This document shows, in pieces, positions 7,763-16,411 of a DNA stretch of 64,000 bases. The notes beneath the pieces were generated by a model. That model worked only from the letters and a program-made list of their open reading frames with translations. It was not told the origin of the DNA and did not search any database. Origin of the DNA: Roseomonas indoligenes (GTDB taxonomy: Bacteria; Pseudomonadota; Alphaproteobacteria; Acetobacterales; Acetobacteraceae); contig NZ_JAGIZA010000009.1 of assembly GCF_017813365.1 (NCBI RefSeq), forward strand, positions 1 to 64,000, given 5' to 3'. Numbering within the stretch: the stretch's first letter is position 1; every line of letters begins with the position of its first letter. The position numbers were made by a program, and so were the translations under genes.

Positions 7763-8611
7763 TCAATCCCGGCCGCGGTCGTTCCCGAGCAGGGAGGAAA
7801 TGACCGGCCCGGCCTGGAAGGGTGGCAGCCGGCCCAGCCGGTTCTCGATCACCGCGAAGACGACCGGCTGCCCCGGCCGGCGGGGGCCCAGGAGGCCGTC
7901 AGCCCCGGTTTCGTAGAGGGTCAGCGTCACCGCATCCGCGATATTGCCGCCCACGGCCTCCGCCACGCCCGGCCCGGTGCGGATCACCACGTCGCAGTGC
8001 ATGGGGCGGAACTGCCCGGCTTCCGGCAGGCGATCCCGCCAGCCGGAAAGCGGGCGGCGGGATCGGTCGGCGCAGATCAGGTCGCCCGGCTCCGGCGCGC
8101 GCTCCGCCACGTCGTGCGGCACGAAGGGGGCCTGGGCCGGGAACTCCGCCGCGTCCCGCAGGATGGCGTCCAGGTAGAAGGCATGGGAGGCGGAGGCGTG
8201 GAACTCCCGCTCGTCCACCCCCGCGGCACGCATGAGCCAGGAGACGAAGGCGGCGGACCAGGCGGGCTCCGACCACACCCCTTCCGCGGGACGGCCGGCG
8301 AGCTGCGCGGTCCAGCGGGCGCGGTTGCGGGCGATGGCCGCGGCCGCCTCCGCGTCCGGCACGGCGCGCCAGTAGGCCAGCACCCGGGGGAAGGAATCCG
8401 TGGCCCCCTCGGTTCCCGCCGGGGGGCGCGGCAGGCCGGTACCGACGGTGATCCGGCCCCACTCCACCCATTCCGCCTCCACGATCCGCAACAGGCGCGC
8501 GCGGACGGAGGGCGGATAGGCGATCGGCGCCTCCCGCACCGGCGGGGGCGGCGTCACGGCGCAGCCGGAGACCGCCAGCAGGGCCAGAAGGCCTCCGAGG
8601 AAACGCTTCAA
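7763..8611 (-). CDS. DUF2272 lipoprotein, putative peptidoglycan-amidase-like
   Basis: This 282-aa protein starts with a lipoprotein signal: MKRFLGGLLALLAVSGC, lipobox VSGC with Cys17. The body carries DUF2272 features: 'WSAAFVSWLMRAAGV', 'SHAFYLDAIL', 'PEPGDLICADR' and 'HCDVVIR'. The arrangement recalls NlpC/P60-CHAP folds, so a cell-wall or envelope role is likely but unproven. Translation probably starts at a TTG (8611-8609) that overlaps the TGA of the upstream gene as TTGA, implying translational coupling. There is no ATG near the signal peptide. The longer open frame upstream is out-of-frame shadow of the neighbour. Confidence 0.75.
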   Translation of the reverse strand: MKRFLGGLLALLAVSGCAVTPPPPVREAPIAYPPSVRARLLRIVEAEWVEWGRITVGTGLPRPPAGTEGATDSFPRVLAYWRAVPDAEAAAAIARNRARWTAQLAGRPAEGVWSEPAWSAAFVSWLMRAAGVDEREFHASASHAFYLDAILRDAAEFPAQAPFVPHDVAERAPEPGDLICADRSRRPLSGWRDRLPEAGQFRPMHCDVVIRTGPGVAEAVGGNIADAVTLTLYETGADGLLGPRRPGQPVVFAVIENRLGRLPPFQAGPVISSLLGNDRGRD

Positions 8612-10479
8612 GCCGCCACCCCGCCCATGGCCAGCGCCACCTCGTCGGGCGAGAGCACGGCAAGGAGCAGGGCGGCGATGCTGGCCGCGTCCGGTTCCCC
8701 GGCACCGCCGGGCAGGACCTCCAGCCGGTCCTCCCGCGCGCGCAGGCGGGCGGAAAGGGTTCCGAGCAGGAGGTCGCGCACTGCCGTCAGCCGTTCCATG
8801 GCCGCCGGCCCGGGCGCGATCCCGCCTCCTGCCGCCAGCAGCTCCGTCGTCCGCAGCCCCCGCAACAGCATCGCCAAGGCCGGGGTGGAAGCCGGGCCGG
8901 AGGTATCCACCCCCGCCAGCCCCGGCCCCTCGGGCGAGAGGGCGAGGATCGCTTTCCGCAGCGCCTCCTCCACCCAGGGCTCGCCGATCAGGGTGGCGCC
9001 GCGCGCGAGCGCCAGGATCGCCGCCCCATGCGTCATCAGCCCGTTGCCGATCGCCCCGTCCGGGGAAGCGGCGGCGGCGAGCTGGCCGAGAAGGCCGCGC
9101 AGGCGCCGCCTCTCCCGCGGCAGGCCGCCGGCGCGCAGCAGGGCGTCCAGCACCAGCACCATCGGCGCCAGCTCGTCCGGCGCCAGGGCCGCACCCTCCT
9201 CCTCCGCCTCCGGCAGGGCGGCCAGGTGCCGGTCCAGAATGTCCCGTAGCCGCGCCAGGCGGTCCCGCGGCAGGGGCGGGTGGAAGGCGGGGGCGTTCAG
9301 CAGGACGGAGGCCAGGGCCACCAGCGGGGGGCCGGCCGTGGTCTGGCCGGGGTCGCGCCCGGCCAGGCTGTCGGGCGCGCGCAGCAGCCTCAGCCCCGCC
9401 TCCGGCGTGCCCCGCACCACGCCGCGGGCCAGCAGCCGGTCCTCGCGCAGCGTCACCGTACCGCCGCGCGGCACCTCCGGCATGGTGTGCCGCAGCACGA
9501 GCCAGTGCGGCACGCCCGCCCGCGCGCTGACGCGCAGGCTGAACACCGATTCCGCCGCGCGCGGGCGGATGTGCAGCACCGCCGCGGCCTCCTCCGGCCC
9601 GGCCTGCCAGAGATGCACGGAATCCAGCGGCCCCTCGGCGATCCGCTCCTCCTCGCCGAAGGCGCCGTCCGGCCGGCGGGTCTGGGTGCCGCCGCGCCCG
9701 AAGGAGATCCGCGGGAAGGGAACCGCCCCCTCCGACAGCGCGTCCAGCGCCGTGGTCAGCCGGACCTGAGACAGCCCGGCCTTCGCGCCCGCCTTCAGGA
9801 TCACAGTCAGCCGCAGCACAGGATCCGCGGCGGAGGCGCGGTACTCGTAGCGGACCGTGCCGGCCACCAGGCGCAGGCCGGGCGCGGGGGAGAGGTGCAG
9901 CGTGCTCTCGTGCCACATCACCACCCCGGTGCCCTCGGCCTGCAGCCCCTGGTCGGTGACGGCATCCTCCACATCCAGCGTGCGGGGGCGGAGCGAGAGC
10001 CGGCCCAGCAGCCCGGGCACCCCGCCATGCAGCCGCAGCCGCACCATGTTGCCGGTGTGCAGCACGTCCCGCTCCCGCCCGTCGCCGCGCAGGCGCTGGC
10101 GCAGGACGCCATGGGCCAGGTCGCCCGTGTACTCGTGCCAGGGCGTCAGCACGCGCAGGTCGCGCGGATCGGCACGCAGGATCTCGGCATGCGGGGCCCG
10201 GAGCGGCAGGGCACCCCGCGGCGGCGGCCCCACCTCCTCCATCATGGCGGCGGTGAAGCCCAGCGCGGCATCGGCCAGGCCGGGATCGACGGCGCGCAGG
10301 GCGGGAACCGCCATCAGCTCCGCCGCCAGCGCGTTGTCCCGCGTCAGCAGGGGCGCGCCCGGCTCCTCCGTTTGCGCCAGCCCCGCCAGCGGCTCGCCGT
10401 CCACGTTCACCTGGCGCAGGAGCCGGCGTAGCGAGGCCAGAAGACGATCGCGCTCCTGGGCGTGCAGCAGGTCAGGCAT
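8608..10479 (-). CDS. Protein of unknown function, 623 aa
   Basis: I do not recognise the family. The protein has no signal peptide or membrane segment. Residues 1-90 look helical. Residues about 130-400 are strand-rich with many alternating hydrophobics and a conserved-looking 'LTPWHEYTGDLAHG' and 'VVMWHESTLHLSP'. Residues 400-623 are helical and Leu/Arg-rich. The layout loosely resembles large carbohydrate-active or structural proteins, but no catalytic motif is visible. It is translationally coupled (TTGA overlap) to the DUF2272 lipoprotein, so the two probably work together. Codon use matches the surroundings. Confidence 0.7.
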   Translation of the reverse strand: MPDLLHAQERDRLLASLRRLLRQVNVDGEPLAGLAQTEEPGAPLLTRDNALAAELMAVPALRAVDPGLADAALGFTAAMMEEVGPPPRGALPLRAPHAEILRADPRDLRVLTPWHEYTGDLAHGVLRQRLRGDGRERDVLHTGNMVRLRLHGGVPGLLGRLSLRPRTLDVEDAVTDQGLQAEGTGVVMWHESTLHLSPAPGLRLVAGTVRYEYRASAADPVLRLTVILKAGAKAGLSQVRLTTALDALSEGAVPFPRISFGRGGTQTRRPDGAFGEEERIAEGPLDSVHLWQAGPEEAAAVLHIRPRAAESVFSLRVSARAGVPHWLVLRHTMPEVPRGGTVTLREDRLLARGVVRGTPEAGLRLLRAPDSLAGRDPGQTTAGPPLVALASVLLNAPAFHPPLPRDRLARLRDILDRHLAALPEAEEEGAALAPDELAPMVLVLDALLRAGGLPRERRRLRGLLGQLAAAASPDGAIGNGLMTHGAAILALARGATLIGEPWVEEALRKAILALSPEGPGLAGVDTSGPASTPALAMLLRGLRTTELLAAGGGIAPGPAAMERLTAVRDLLLGTLSARLRAREDRLEVLPGGAGEPDAASIAALLLAVLSPDEVALAMGGVAA

Positions 10480-10584
10480 GCGGCCGCGTCCTCATCCATC
10501 GTCCGGGAATGCGGGCGGATGGTAGGACAGAACAGGCGCCGGGAAAATCCAGGGAGGACGCGGAAAGGTCATCATTCCCGTCTG

Positions 10585-10795
10585 TTGCCGCCGGCGGCCC
10601 CGGGGAGGCGCCGCCTCCCCAGCCCCCTCCGCCAGGAGCCCCGGGGCACCTGGACCTGCTTCGGGCTGCCGTGTCAGTCGCCGAGGGTCATGGCCCCTCG
10701 GCGCACCTCCGACGAAGCATCCCGCGGCAGCCCCCCGGAAAAAGTCGAGAGGGGGTCCAGGGGGAGAGAAGCCCTTCGCTTCCCCTGGGGCCGCT
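10585..10795 (-). repeat. Composite intergenic repeat, copy 7 (diverged, reversed)
   Basis: Module order is reversed relative to copy 1. An E/D-like G+C block comes first (10587-10665, including 'acctggacctgcttcggctg'-like text shared with the copy at 38 kb). Module C follows as GCCGAGGG (10680-10687) pairing with CCCTCGGC (10695-10702). Module A comes last: CCAGGGG (10758-10764) with CCCCTGG (10783-10789). Sequence is diverged but pairing remains. This is the most degraded full-length copy. Confidence 0.55.
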
Positions 10796-10812
10796 CGCGT
10801 GGAAAGCAACCG

Positions 10813-11754
10813 TTACTTGACCTCCTCCTCCGGCATGACGCCGAAGAACTCGTTCCGCCGCATCCAGCCGCGGTAGTCGGCAACCTGCACCTCGCACCAG
10901 ACCTGCCCGGCCTCGCAGAGGCGGATGCGGCCGAGCACGCCGGGCTTGATCCGGGCGACCACGTTGGCGCCCTCCTCCGGCCGCCGGCGAATCACCCGCT
11001 CCTCCCCGGTCACGACGAAGGTGCGGCGGCCCGTGAGGTTGGACTGGTGGACCCAGCCTTCCGTGCCTTCCATGTCGCGGATGCGGCGCCACAGCTCAAA
11101 CTCGCGGATGATCTGCACGGGCAGGTCGCGGCGCTGGTAGGTCCACTCGATCGGGTAGCGCGTGCCGGGGCCGGACCGCATGTTCACCTCCTCCGCGCGC
11201 AGGGCGGCGAAGCGCGGCAGGGGCAGCTTGGTGACGGAACCCTCGGTGGGCTGCGGCTCGGGGGCGGGCGCCGGGGCTGGGGCTGCTGGCGCGGGCGTGG
11301 CGGCGGCGCCCGCCGCCGCGCCGGCAGCGGCGCCGGCGGCCGCACCGGCCCGGCGCCGATTCGGCTGGTTTCCCTGCGGCGAGACGGTGCGTGGGGCGGG
11401 GGGGGCCGCGGCGGACGGTTGGCGCGGCGCGGTCCTCGCCCCGGCAGGGGGCGCGGCGGCCGGGCTGCCGGGGGCCGGGTTCGCCGGGGCGAAGGGGGTG
11501 CTCGATGGCCGGGATGGGGCGGCTGGCCGCGCCGGGCTGGCGGGCTGCGCCGGGGTGGCGGGCGGTGCGGCCTGCGGCGGGCGGGGCCGCGACGGGGCGC
11601 TGCCGCCCGCCGGCGGAGCGGCGGGCGCCACCTGGGGCGCGGGTGTGGCGGGGGCCGCGGGCGGCGCGGCGCCCCGCGGCACGGGCGGTGGCAGGCTCTG
11701 CCCCAGGGCGGCGGGGGCGAGCAGCAGCGGCAGGAGGGAGAGCAAGCGTTTCAT
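10813..11754 (-). CDS. Secreted SH3-domain protein with long Pro/Ala linker
   Basis: This 313-aa protein has an N-terminal signal peptide (MKRLLSLLPLLLAPAALGQS, cleavage near 19). About 165 residues of low-complexity Pro/Ala/Ser follow, including a tandem 'AGAA' run encoded near 11297-11350. The C-terminus holds two bacterial SH3 modules, 'EEVNMRSGPGTRYPIEW' near 195 and 'ERVIRRRPEEGANVVARI' near 258, both ending in the Trp that contacts ligand. Such domains bind peptidoglycan peptides, so a periplasmic wall-binding role is likely. The ATG at 11754 is used, since the nine upstream codons precede the signal peptide. Confidence 0.8.
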   Translation of the reverse strand: MKRLLSLLPLLLAPAALGQSLPPPVPRGAAPPAAPATPAPQVAPAAPPAGGSAPSRPRPPQAAPPATPAQPASPARPAAPSRPSSTPFAPANPAPGSPAAAPPAGARTAPRQPSAAAPPAPRTVSPQGNQPNRRRAGAAAGAAAGAAAGAAATPAPAAPAPAPAPEPQPTEGSVTKLPLPRFAALRAEEVNMRSGPGTRYPIEWTYQRRDLPVQIIREFELWRRIRDMEGTEGWVHQSNLTGRRTFVVTGEERVIRRRPEEGANVVARIKPGVLGRIRLCEAGQVWCEVQVADYRGWMRRNEFFGVMPEEEVK

Positions 11755-11822
11755 CGGTCCCCCGATCACGCGCGGAAGCACGTGGCGGGGTCAAGACGCC
11801 CCGTCGGCATTCCCGGCCGGCG

Positions 11823-12194
11823 TTACAGGGAAAGCAGCTGCCCCGCCCCCACCGCCTGGAGGAAGGTGACGACCCCCGCCACCTCCACCCCCTCGGCCAG
11901 GTCGGGGGCGGCGATGCCCTCGGCACGCATCCCGGCCTCGCAGGCGATCCGCCGGATGCCGAGATCCTCCGCCGCCTCCGCCAGGGTACCGATGCCCGCC
12001 ACCGCCCGCGCCTCCAGCAACGCCTCGCGCGGGTCGGCCAGCAGGGGCGCGTCCCGGCGGAACAGGGCCAGGCCGGCATTGGTGGCGAAAAGCGTCACGG
12101 GGCGCCCCACGGCGGCGGCGGCCGTGGCCAGCACCAGCGCGTAATGCGCCGGCTCGTGCCCCGCGCCGTGCAGCAGGATGCCCAGCGGGATCAT
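11823..12194 (-). CDS. DsrE/DsrF-like family protein
   Basis: This 123-aa protein begins MIPLGILLHGAGHEPAHYALVLATAAAAVGR, split here only for description, which is the first strand and helix of the DsrE/YchN fold. 'ACEAGMRAEGI' follows with a Cys at the position used by several sulfur-carrier members. Its ATG overlaps the moeB stop as ATGA, so the two are translationally coupled. DsrE-like proteins relay sulfur; pairing with an E1-like adenylyltransferase suggests a sulfur-transfer step, but this is inference. The start at 12194 is fixed by the overlap. Confidence 0.75.
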   Translation of the reverse strand: MIPLGILLHGAGHEPAHYALVLATAAAAVGRPVTLFATNAGLALFRRDAPLLADPREALLEARAVAGIGTLAEAAEDLGIRRIACEAGMRAEGIAAPDLAEGVEVAGVVTFLQAVGAGQLLSL

Positions 12195-12967
12195 CCGCCG
12201 CAGACCGGGCAGGCCGGGTCGCGCCGCAGGCGGATGGTGCGGAAGCGCGCGTCCAGCGCGTCCCACAGCAGCAGGCGGCCGGACATGGATTCGCCGATGC
12301 CGAGGATCTCCTTCAGCACCTCGGTGGCCTGAAGGGTGCCCATCACGCCGGTGACGGCGCCGAGCACCCCCGCCTCCCCGCAGGAGGGGACGAGGCCGTC
12401 GGGCGGCATCTCCGGGTGCAGGCAGCGGTGGCAGGGGTGCGGTGCGCCGAGATGCGACTTGAAGGTGGAGAGCTGCCCCTCGAAGCGCAGCACCGCCGCC
12501 GAGACGAGGGTGCGGCCGAGCGCGTGGCAGAGGTCACCGAGCAGGAAGCGGGTGGGGAAGTTGTCCGTACCGTCGCAGACCAGGTCGTAGCGGGGGATCA
12601 GGTCGCGCGCCGCCGCCTCGTCCAGCCGGCGCAGGTGGGTCTCCACCTTCGTCAGCGGGTTCAGGGCGGCGAGGCTGGCCGCCATGCTCTCCACCTTCGG
12701 GCGGCCCAACCGGTCCGTGGTGTGCGCCACCTGCCGCTGCAGGTTGGAGAGCTCCAGCGTGTCGTGGTCGATCAGGCCGATCGTGCCGATGCCCGCCGCC
12801 GCAAGATAGAGCGCGAGGGGAGAGCCGAGGCCGCCGGCGCCGACCACCAGCACGCGGGCCTGGCGCAGCTTCGCCTGCCCGACGGCGCCAACTTCCCCGA
12901 GGAGGATGTGGCGGGAGTAGCGGTGGAGTTCGTCCTCGGTGAAGTCGAGGTCGGGAAGGGCGTCCAT
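12191..12967 (-). CDS. moeB: MoeB/ThiF-type sulfur-carrier adenylyltransferase
   Basis: This 258-aa E1-like enzyme adenylates the C-terminal glycine of a sulfur-carrier protein (MoaD or ThiS type) for molybdopterin or thiamine synthesis. The ATP site 'VLVVGAGGLGSPLALYLAAAG' spans residues about 39-60. The 'DHDTLELSNLQRQ' Arg finger region and 'VCDGTDNFPTR' (catalytic Asp) follow. Zinc ligands CHRC and CPVC are both present, the second at the extreme C-terminus. There is no rhodanese domain, so it is the short MoeB form. It is coupled to a DsrE-like gene. MoeB and ThiF cannot be separated from sequence alone. Confidence 0.88.
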   Translation of the reverse strand: MDALPDLDFTEDELHRYSRHILLGEVGAVGQAKLRQARVLVVGAGGLGSPLALYLAAAGIGTIGLIDHDTLELSNLQRQVAHTTDRLGRPKVESMAASLAALNPLTKVETHLRRLDEAAARDLIPRYDLVCDGTDNFPTRFLLGDLCHALGRTLVSAAVLRFEGQLSTFKSHLGAPHPCHRCLHPEMPPDGLVPSCGEAGVLGAVTGVMGTLQATEVLKEILGIGESMSGRLLLWDALDARFRTIRLRRDPACPVCGG

Positions 12968-13028
12968 GGGGGAGATGTCGTCCGGGTCACCGCCGCCGGC
13001 AAGCGGCGGGCCCGGTTCTCATGGCGCG

Positions 13029-13604
13029 TCAGGGTGTCTTCTGGCGCAGGTCTTCCAGCTGGGCGAGGGAACGGTCCCGGTTCGCGGTGGCGTCGCTCAC
13101 CTGGGACTCGCAGCCGGAGGAGCCGCAATTGCGGCGCATCTGCGCGACCCGCTCATCTGCCTCCCGGCGGATCGTCGCCGCGCGGTCGCCAAAATAGGCT
13201 GCCCTCGCCTCCGGCGAGGCAAAGCCGGCGGAGACCAGGGTGAGCTGCACCGTGTCCGGATACTTCGCGATGGCGCCCGTGCTGGCATCCACGACGAGGC
13301 CGACGATGCCGCCGATGAGGATATTGCCGAGCACCACCGGCTGGAACTCGGGCGAGAGCACGGCCTGGGCCGGTAGATGGCCCTCCTTCGTGCAGCTCAC
13401 GGTCGTCTCGCGGGTGGACTTGCCGATGCGCACCGTACCCGGGGTCTGCGCGAGTTGCGCGACGGGCTGCCCGCCGCGCTCCATCTGGCAGGCGGCGCCG
13501 GCCGGTTCGGTCAGGACCGTCAGGTCCTGGCTGGGGCTGGTGGTGATCGTGGCGCAGGCGGAAAGGAAAACGAGGCCAAGAAGGGCCGTGAGGCGAAGCA
13601 GCAA
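13029..13604 (-). CDS. Lipoprotein with PEGA-like N-terminal region
   Basis: This 191-aa protein has a lipoprotein signal (MLLRLTALLGLVFLSAC, Cys17). A short strand-rich domain follows with 'LTVLTEPAGAACQM' and 'TRETTVSCTKEGH', the pattern of PEGA-like surface repeats. A Gly-rich hydrophobic stretch, 'GNILIGGIVGLVVDASTGA', lies near 93 and is typical of this small lipoprotein group. The C-terminal 60 residues are charged and helical with a CGSSGC pair. Function is unknown; it probably sits in the outer membrane or periplasm. Confidence 0.7.
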   Translation of the reverse strand: MLLRLTALLGLVFLSACATITTSPSQDLTVLTEPAGAACQMERGGQPVAQLAQTPGTVRIGKSTRETTVSCTKEGHLPAQAVLSPEFQPVVLGNILIGGIVGLVVDASTGAIAKYPDTVQLTLVSAGFASPEARAAYFGDRAATIRREADERVAQMRRNCGSSGCESQVSDATANRDRSLAQLEDLRQKTP

Positions 13605-13668
13605 GGGACGCTCCCGTCGTTACGTTCCGCAACGGTTGTAACGGGTTTGTGATTACACGCCAAGATAC

Positions 13669-14127
13669 CTAAACGAAATGTCCCGTTCCCGTGCTGCCGA
13701 AACCGCCAACCCCGCGCGCCGTCTCGTCCAGGCTCTCGGCCTCCTCGAACACCGCCCGGGTCACCGGGGCCAGCACGGCCTGGGCGATGCGCATCCCCCG
13801 CTCCACCGTGAAGGCCTGCTGCCCGGCGTTCAGCACGATCACCCCCACCTCGCCGCGATAGTCCTCGTCGATCGTGCCCGGCGAGTTCGCCAGCACGATC
13901 CCGTGCTTCAGGGCGAGGCCGGATCGGGGGCGGATCTGCCACTCGTGGCCCGGCGGAAGGGCCACCAACAGACCGGTCGGGATCAGCGCGCGGTCGCCCG
14001 GCAGGATCGTGACCGGGTCCCTCACCGCCGCCAGCAGGTCCATCGCCGCCGCGCCATCGGTGGCATAGGCCGGCAAGGGAAGGTCCGCGGCGTGGGGCAG
14101 GCGGACAACGCGGATGGTCGCGCTCAT
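13669..14127 (-). CDS. dut: Deoxyuridine 5'-triphosphate nucleotidohydrolase
   Basis: This 152-aa trimeric dUTPase splits dUTP to dUMP and pyrophosphate, keeping uracil out of DNA and feeding thymidylate synthesis. All five motifs are visible: '[10 protein letters not shown]', '[11 protein letters not shown]', '[15 protein letters not shown]' with the catalytic Asp, '[10 protein letters not shown]', and the C-terminal arm '[10 protein letters not shown]'. Its ATG overlaps the coaBC stop (ATGA). This is the familiar coaBC-dut pairing, making ubiE-coaBC-dut one operon. Length is standard. Confidence 0.96.
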   Translation of the reverse strand: MSATIRVVRLPHAADLPLPAYATDGAAAMDLLAAVRDPVTILPGDRALIPTGLLVALPPGHEWQIRPRSGLALKHGIVLANSPGTIDEDYRGEVGVIVLNAGQQAFTVERGMRIAQAVLAPVTRAVFEEAESLDETARGVGGFGSTGTGHFV

Positions 14128-15599
14128 GCGTGCAGCGTCTCCGCGATGCGGTCCGCCAACCGCGCCGCCACCTCGGCCTTCGGCAGGCGCGGCCAGTCCT
14201 CCACGGAGTAGGAGGTAACGAGGTGGACGCTGTTCTCCGCGCCGCCCATCACGTCGCCGGAGACGTCGTTCGCCACGATCCAGTCGCAGCCCTTGCGCGC
14301 CAGCTTCGCCCGCGCGTGCTCCACCACCCGCTCCGTCTCTGCCGCGAAGCCGATCACCAAGCCCGGGCGCATGGGGTGGCGGGACAGGGTCGCCAGGATG
14401 TCGGGGTTCGGCACCAGCGCCATTGGCGGCGCGGCGTCGTCGGCGGGCTTCTTCATCTTCTGCCCGGCCACCTCCGCCGGGCGCCAGTCCGCCACGGCCG
14501 CCGCGAAGACCGCGGCGTCGGCGGGCAGCGCCGCCTCGCAGGCCGCCAGCATCTCCCGCGCCGTCTCCACAGGCCGCACGGCCACGCCCGCGGGGTCGGC
14601 CAGGGTCACTGGGCCGGAGACGAGCGTCACCCGCGCGCCCAGCGCCGCCAGCGCCGCCGCGATGGCGTGCCCCTGCTTTCCGGAGGAGCGGTTGGCGATG
14701 TAGCGCACGGGGTCCAGCGGCTCATGCGTCGGGCCGGAGGTGACGAGGACGTGCTTTCCGCTCAGCGGCAGCAAGCCGGGTGCCGTGCCGCGCAGGCTGT
14801 GCGGGGCCACGTCGGCCTCCACCGCCTTGGAGGCTGAGAAGGTGGAGAGCGCGGCTTCCGTTGGGTCCGCGCGATGGTCGGCGTTGTGCGGCGCGCCCTC
14901 GGTGAAGCTGGAACCGCCCTTGCGGGGCGCGCGGTGCGGGGCGAAGGGACGCCCCTCCCCTTCCTCGGCCTGCGCGGCAATGGCGGCGTCCAGCGCGTCC
15001 TCCAGCGCCGCGTCCGGGGCGCCGTGCTCGGGGTCGGTGAGAGCCGCCTCGATCGCCGCCAGGATGGCGGGCGGCTCGGAGAGCCGGCCCGTGCCGCTCT
15101 CCGCCTCCGCCATCGGCCCGTCCTCCGGCCCGACGAAGTGGACCCCGCGGGCCATCAGCGTCGCCACGTTCGCGCCCGTGGCGGGGTGCGCCCACATGGT
15201 GGGGTTCATCGCCGGCGCCACCAGCACCGGCCCGTTCCAGGCCAGCAGCACGGCCCCGGCCAGATCATCTGCCATCCCCGCCGCCATGCGCGCCAGACGG
15301 TCCGCGGAAGCGGGGGCGACGACGACCAGGTCCGTCTCCCGCGCCAGCCGGATATGCCCGCGCTCCGCCTCCTCCCGCAGGGACCACAGGTCCTCCGCCA
15401 GCTTCCGCCCGGTGATGGCTTGCAGGGCGTGCGGCGTGACGAAGCGGGCCCCGCCGGCGGTCAGCAGCCCCATGACGGTCGCCCCGGCCTTGCCCAGCAG
15501 CCGCGCCAGTTCCAGCGCTTTGTAGGCGGCGATGGAGCCGGAAACGACGAGGAGGACGCGCTTGCCCTTCAGGCCCTGATGGGCGCTCACAGCCGCCAC
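14124..15599 (-). CDS. coaBC: Bifunctional phosphopantothenoylcysteine decarboxylase/synthetase with long linker
   Basis: This 491-aa enzyme joins cysteine to 4'-phosphopantothenate (CoaB, about residues 279-491) and decarboxylates the product (CoaC, 1-187) on the way to coenzyme A. The CoaC His (GHIRLAR, His82) and PAMN motif (around 130) are present. The substrate-flap segment reads '[10 protein letters not shown]' where E. coli has an ACGD Cys. CoaB shows '[12 protein letters not shown]', 'NRSSGKQG' and 'KMKK'. A stretch of about 90 residues (188-278) between domains is longer than usual and makes the protein 80-90 aa oversized. GTG at 15599 is used as start; it overlaps the ubiE stop by 13 bp. 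Confidence 0.93.
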   Translation of the reverse strand: MAAVSAHQGLKGKRVLLVVSGSIAAYKALELARLLGKAGATVMGLLTAGGARFVTPHALQAITGRKLAEDLWSLREEAERGHIRLARETDLVVVAPASADRLARMAAGMADDLAGAVLLAWNGPVLVAPAMNPTMWAHPATGANVATLMARGVHFVGPEDGPMAEAESGTGRLSEPPAILAAIEAALTDPEHGAPDAALEDALDAAIAAQAEEGEGRPFAPHRAPRKGGSSFTEGAPHNADHRADPTEAALSTFSASKAVEADVAPHSLRGTAPGLLPLSGKHVLVTSGPTHEPLDPVRYIANRSSGKQGHAIAAALAALGARVTLVSGPVTLADPAGVAVRPVETAREMLAACEAALPADAAVFAAAVADWRPAEVAGQKMKKPADDAAPPMALVPNPDILATLSRHPMRPGLVIGFAAETERVVEHARAKLARKGCDWIVANDVSGDVMGGAENSVHLVTSYSVEDWPRLPKAEVAARLADRIAETLHA

Positions 15600-16324
15600 C
15601 CGGAATGGATGGCCACGATCCCGCCGGAGAGGTTGCGGTAGGTCACGTTCTCCATCCCCGCGGCGCGGAACATGCCCGCCAGCTCCTCCTGGTCCGGCAT
15701 CATGCGGATGCTCTCGGCCAGGTAGCGGTAGGATTCCGAATCATTCGCCACCCGCGCCCCGATGGCGGGGAGCGCCTTGAAGCTCCAGGCGTCATAGAGC
15801 GGGTCCAGCGCCGCCACTTGCAGGCGGGAGAACTCCAGCACCAGCGCCCGGCCGCCGGGGCGCAGCACGCGCCGCATCTCCCGCAGCACCGCCGCCTTGT
15901 CCGTGCAGTTCCGCAGGCCGAAGGCCATGGAGATCCGCTCCACGGAGCGATCCGGGAAGGGCAGGCGCTCCGCGTCGCAGCACACGAAATCCAGGCCGGA
16001 GGCCAGGCCGCGCCCCAGCGCACGGCCCTGCCCCACGTTCAGCATGGCGTGGTTGATGTCGGCCAGGATCACCCGGCCTGCCCCGCGCTCCTTCGCCAGG
16101 AAGCCGATGTCCCCGGTGCCGGCGGCCAGGTCCAGCAGCGTGTCCCGCGGCCCGGCGCCGATGGCGTTGATGAAGATCCGCTTCCACACCCGGTGGATGC
16201 CGAGCGACATGAGGTCGTTCATCACGTCGTATTTCGGCGCCACGCTGTCGAAGACCTGCCGCACCATCCCGGCCTTGCGGTCCCGGGGGACGGGGGTGAA
16301 GCCGAAGTCGATCGTCTCGTTCAT
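15587..16324 (-). CDS. ubiE: Ubiquinone/menaquinone C-methyltransferase
   Basis: This 245-aa SAM-dependent enzyme methylates the benzoquinone ring in ubiquinone synthesis. '[19 protein letters not shown]' near residue 31 and '[12 protein letters not shown]' (SAM motif I) near 64 are diagnostic. 'GLRNCTDK' and '[16 protein letters not shown]' complete the family signature. The start ([12 protein letters not shown]) at 16324 agrees with homologues; the frame is open far upstream without meaning. It heads the ubiE-coaBC-dut operon and is divergent from mutM across 87 bp, so promoters overlap there. Confidence 0.95.
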   Translation of the reverse strand: MNETIDFGFTPVPRDRKAGMVRQVFDSVAPKYDVMNDLMSLGIHRVWKRIFINAIGAGPRDTLLDLAAGTGDIGFLAKERGAGRVILADINHAMLNVGQGRALGRGLASGLDFVCCDAERLPFPDRSVERISMAFGLRNCTDKAAVLREMRRVLRPGGRALVLEFSRLQVAALDPLYDAWSFKALPAIGARVANDSESYRYLAESIRMMPDQEELAGMFRAAGMENVTYRNLSGGIVAIHSGWRL

Positions 16325-16411
16325 GCCGTCGAAGATAGGCCCCGGGGCCCCGGGCGTCACGGGTGGTGCCAGCCGTGGACGAAATGCCCCCGCCGCCCCC
16401 ATATCCCCAAC

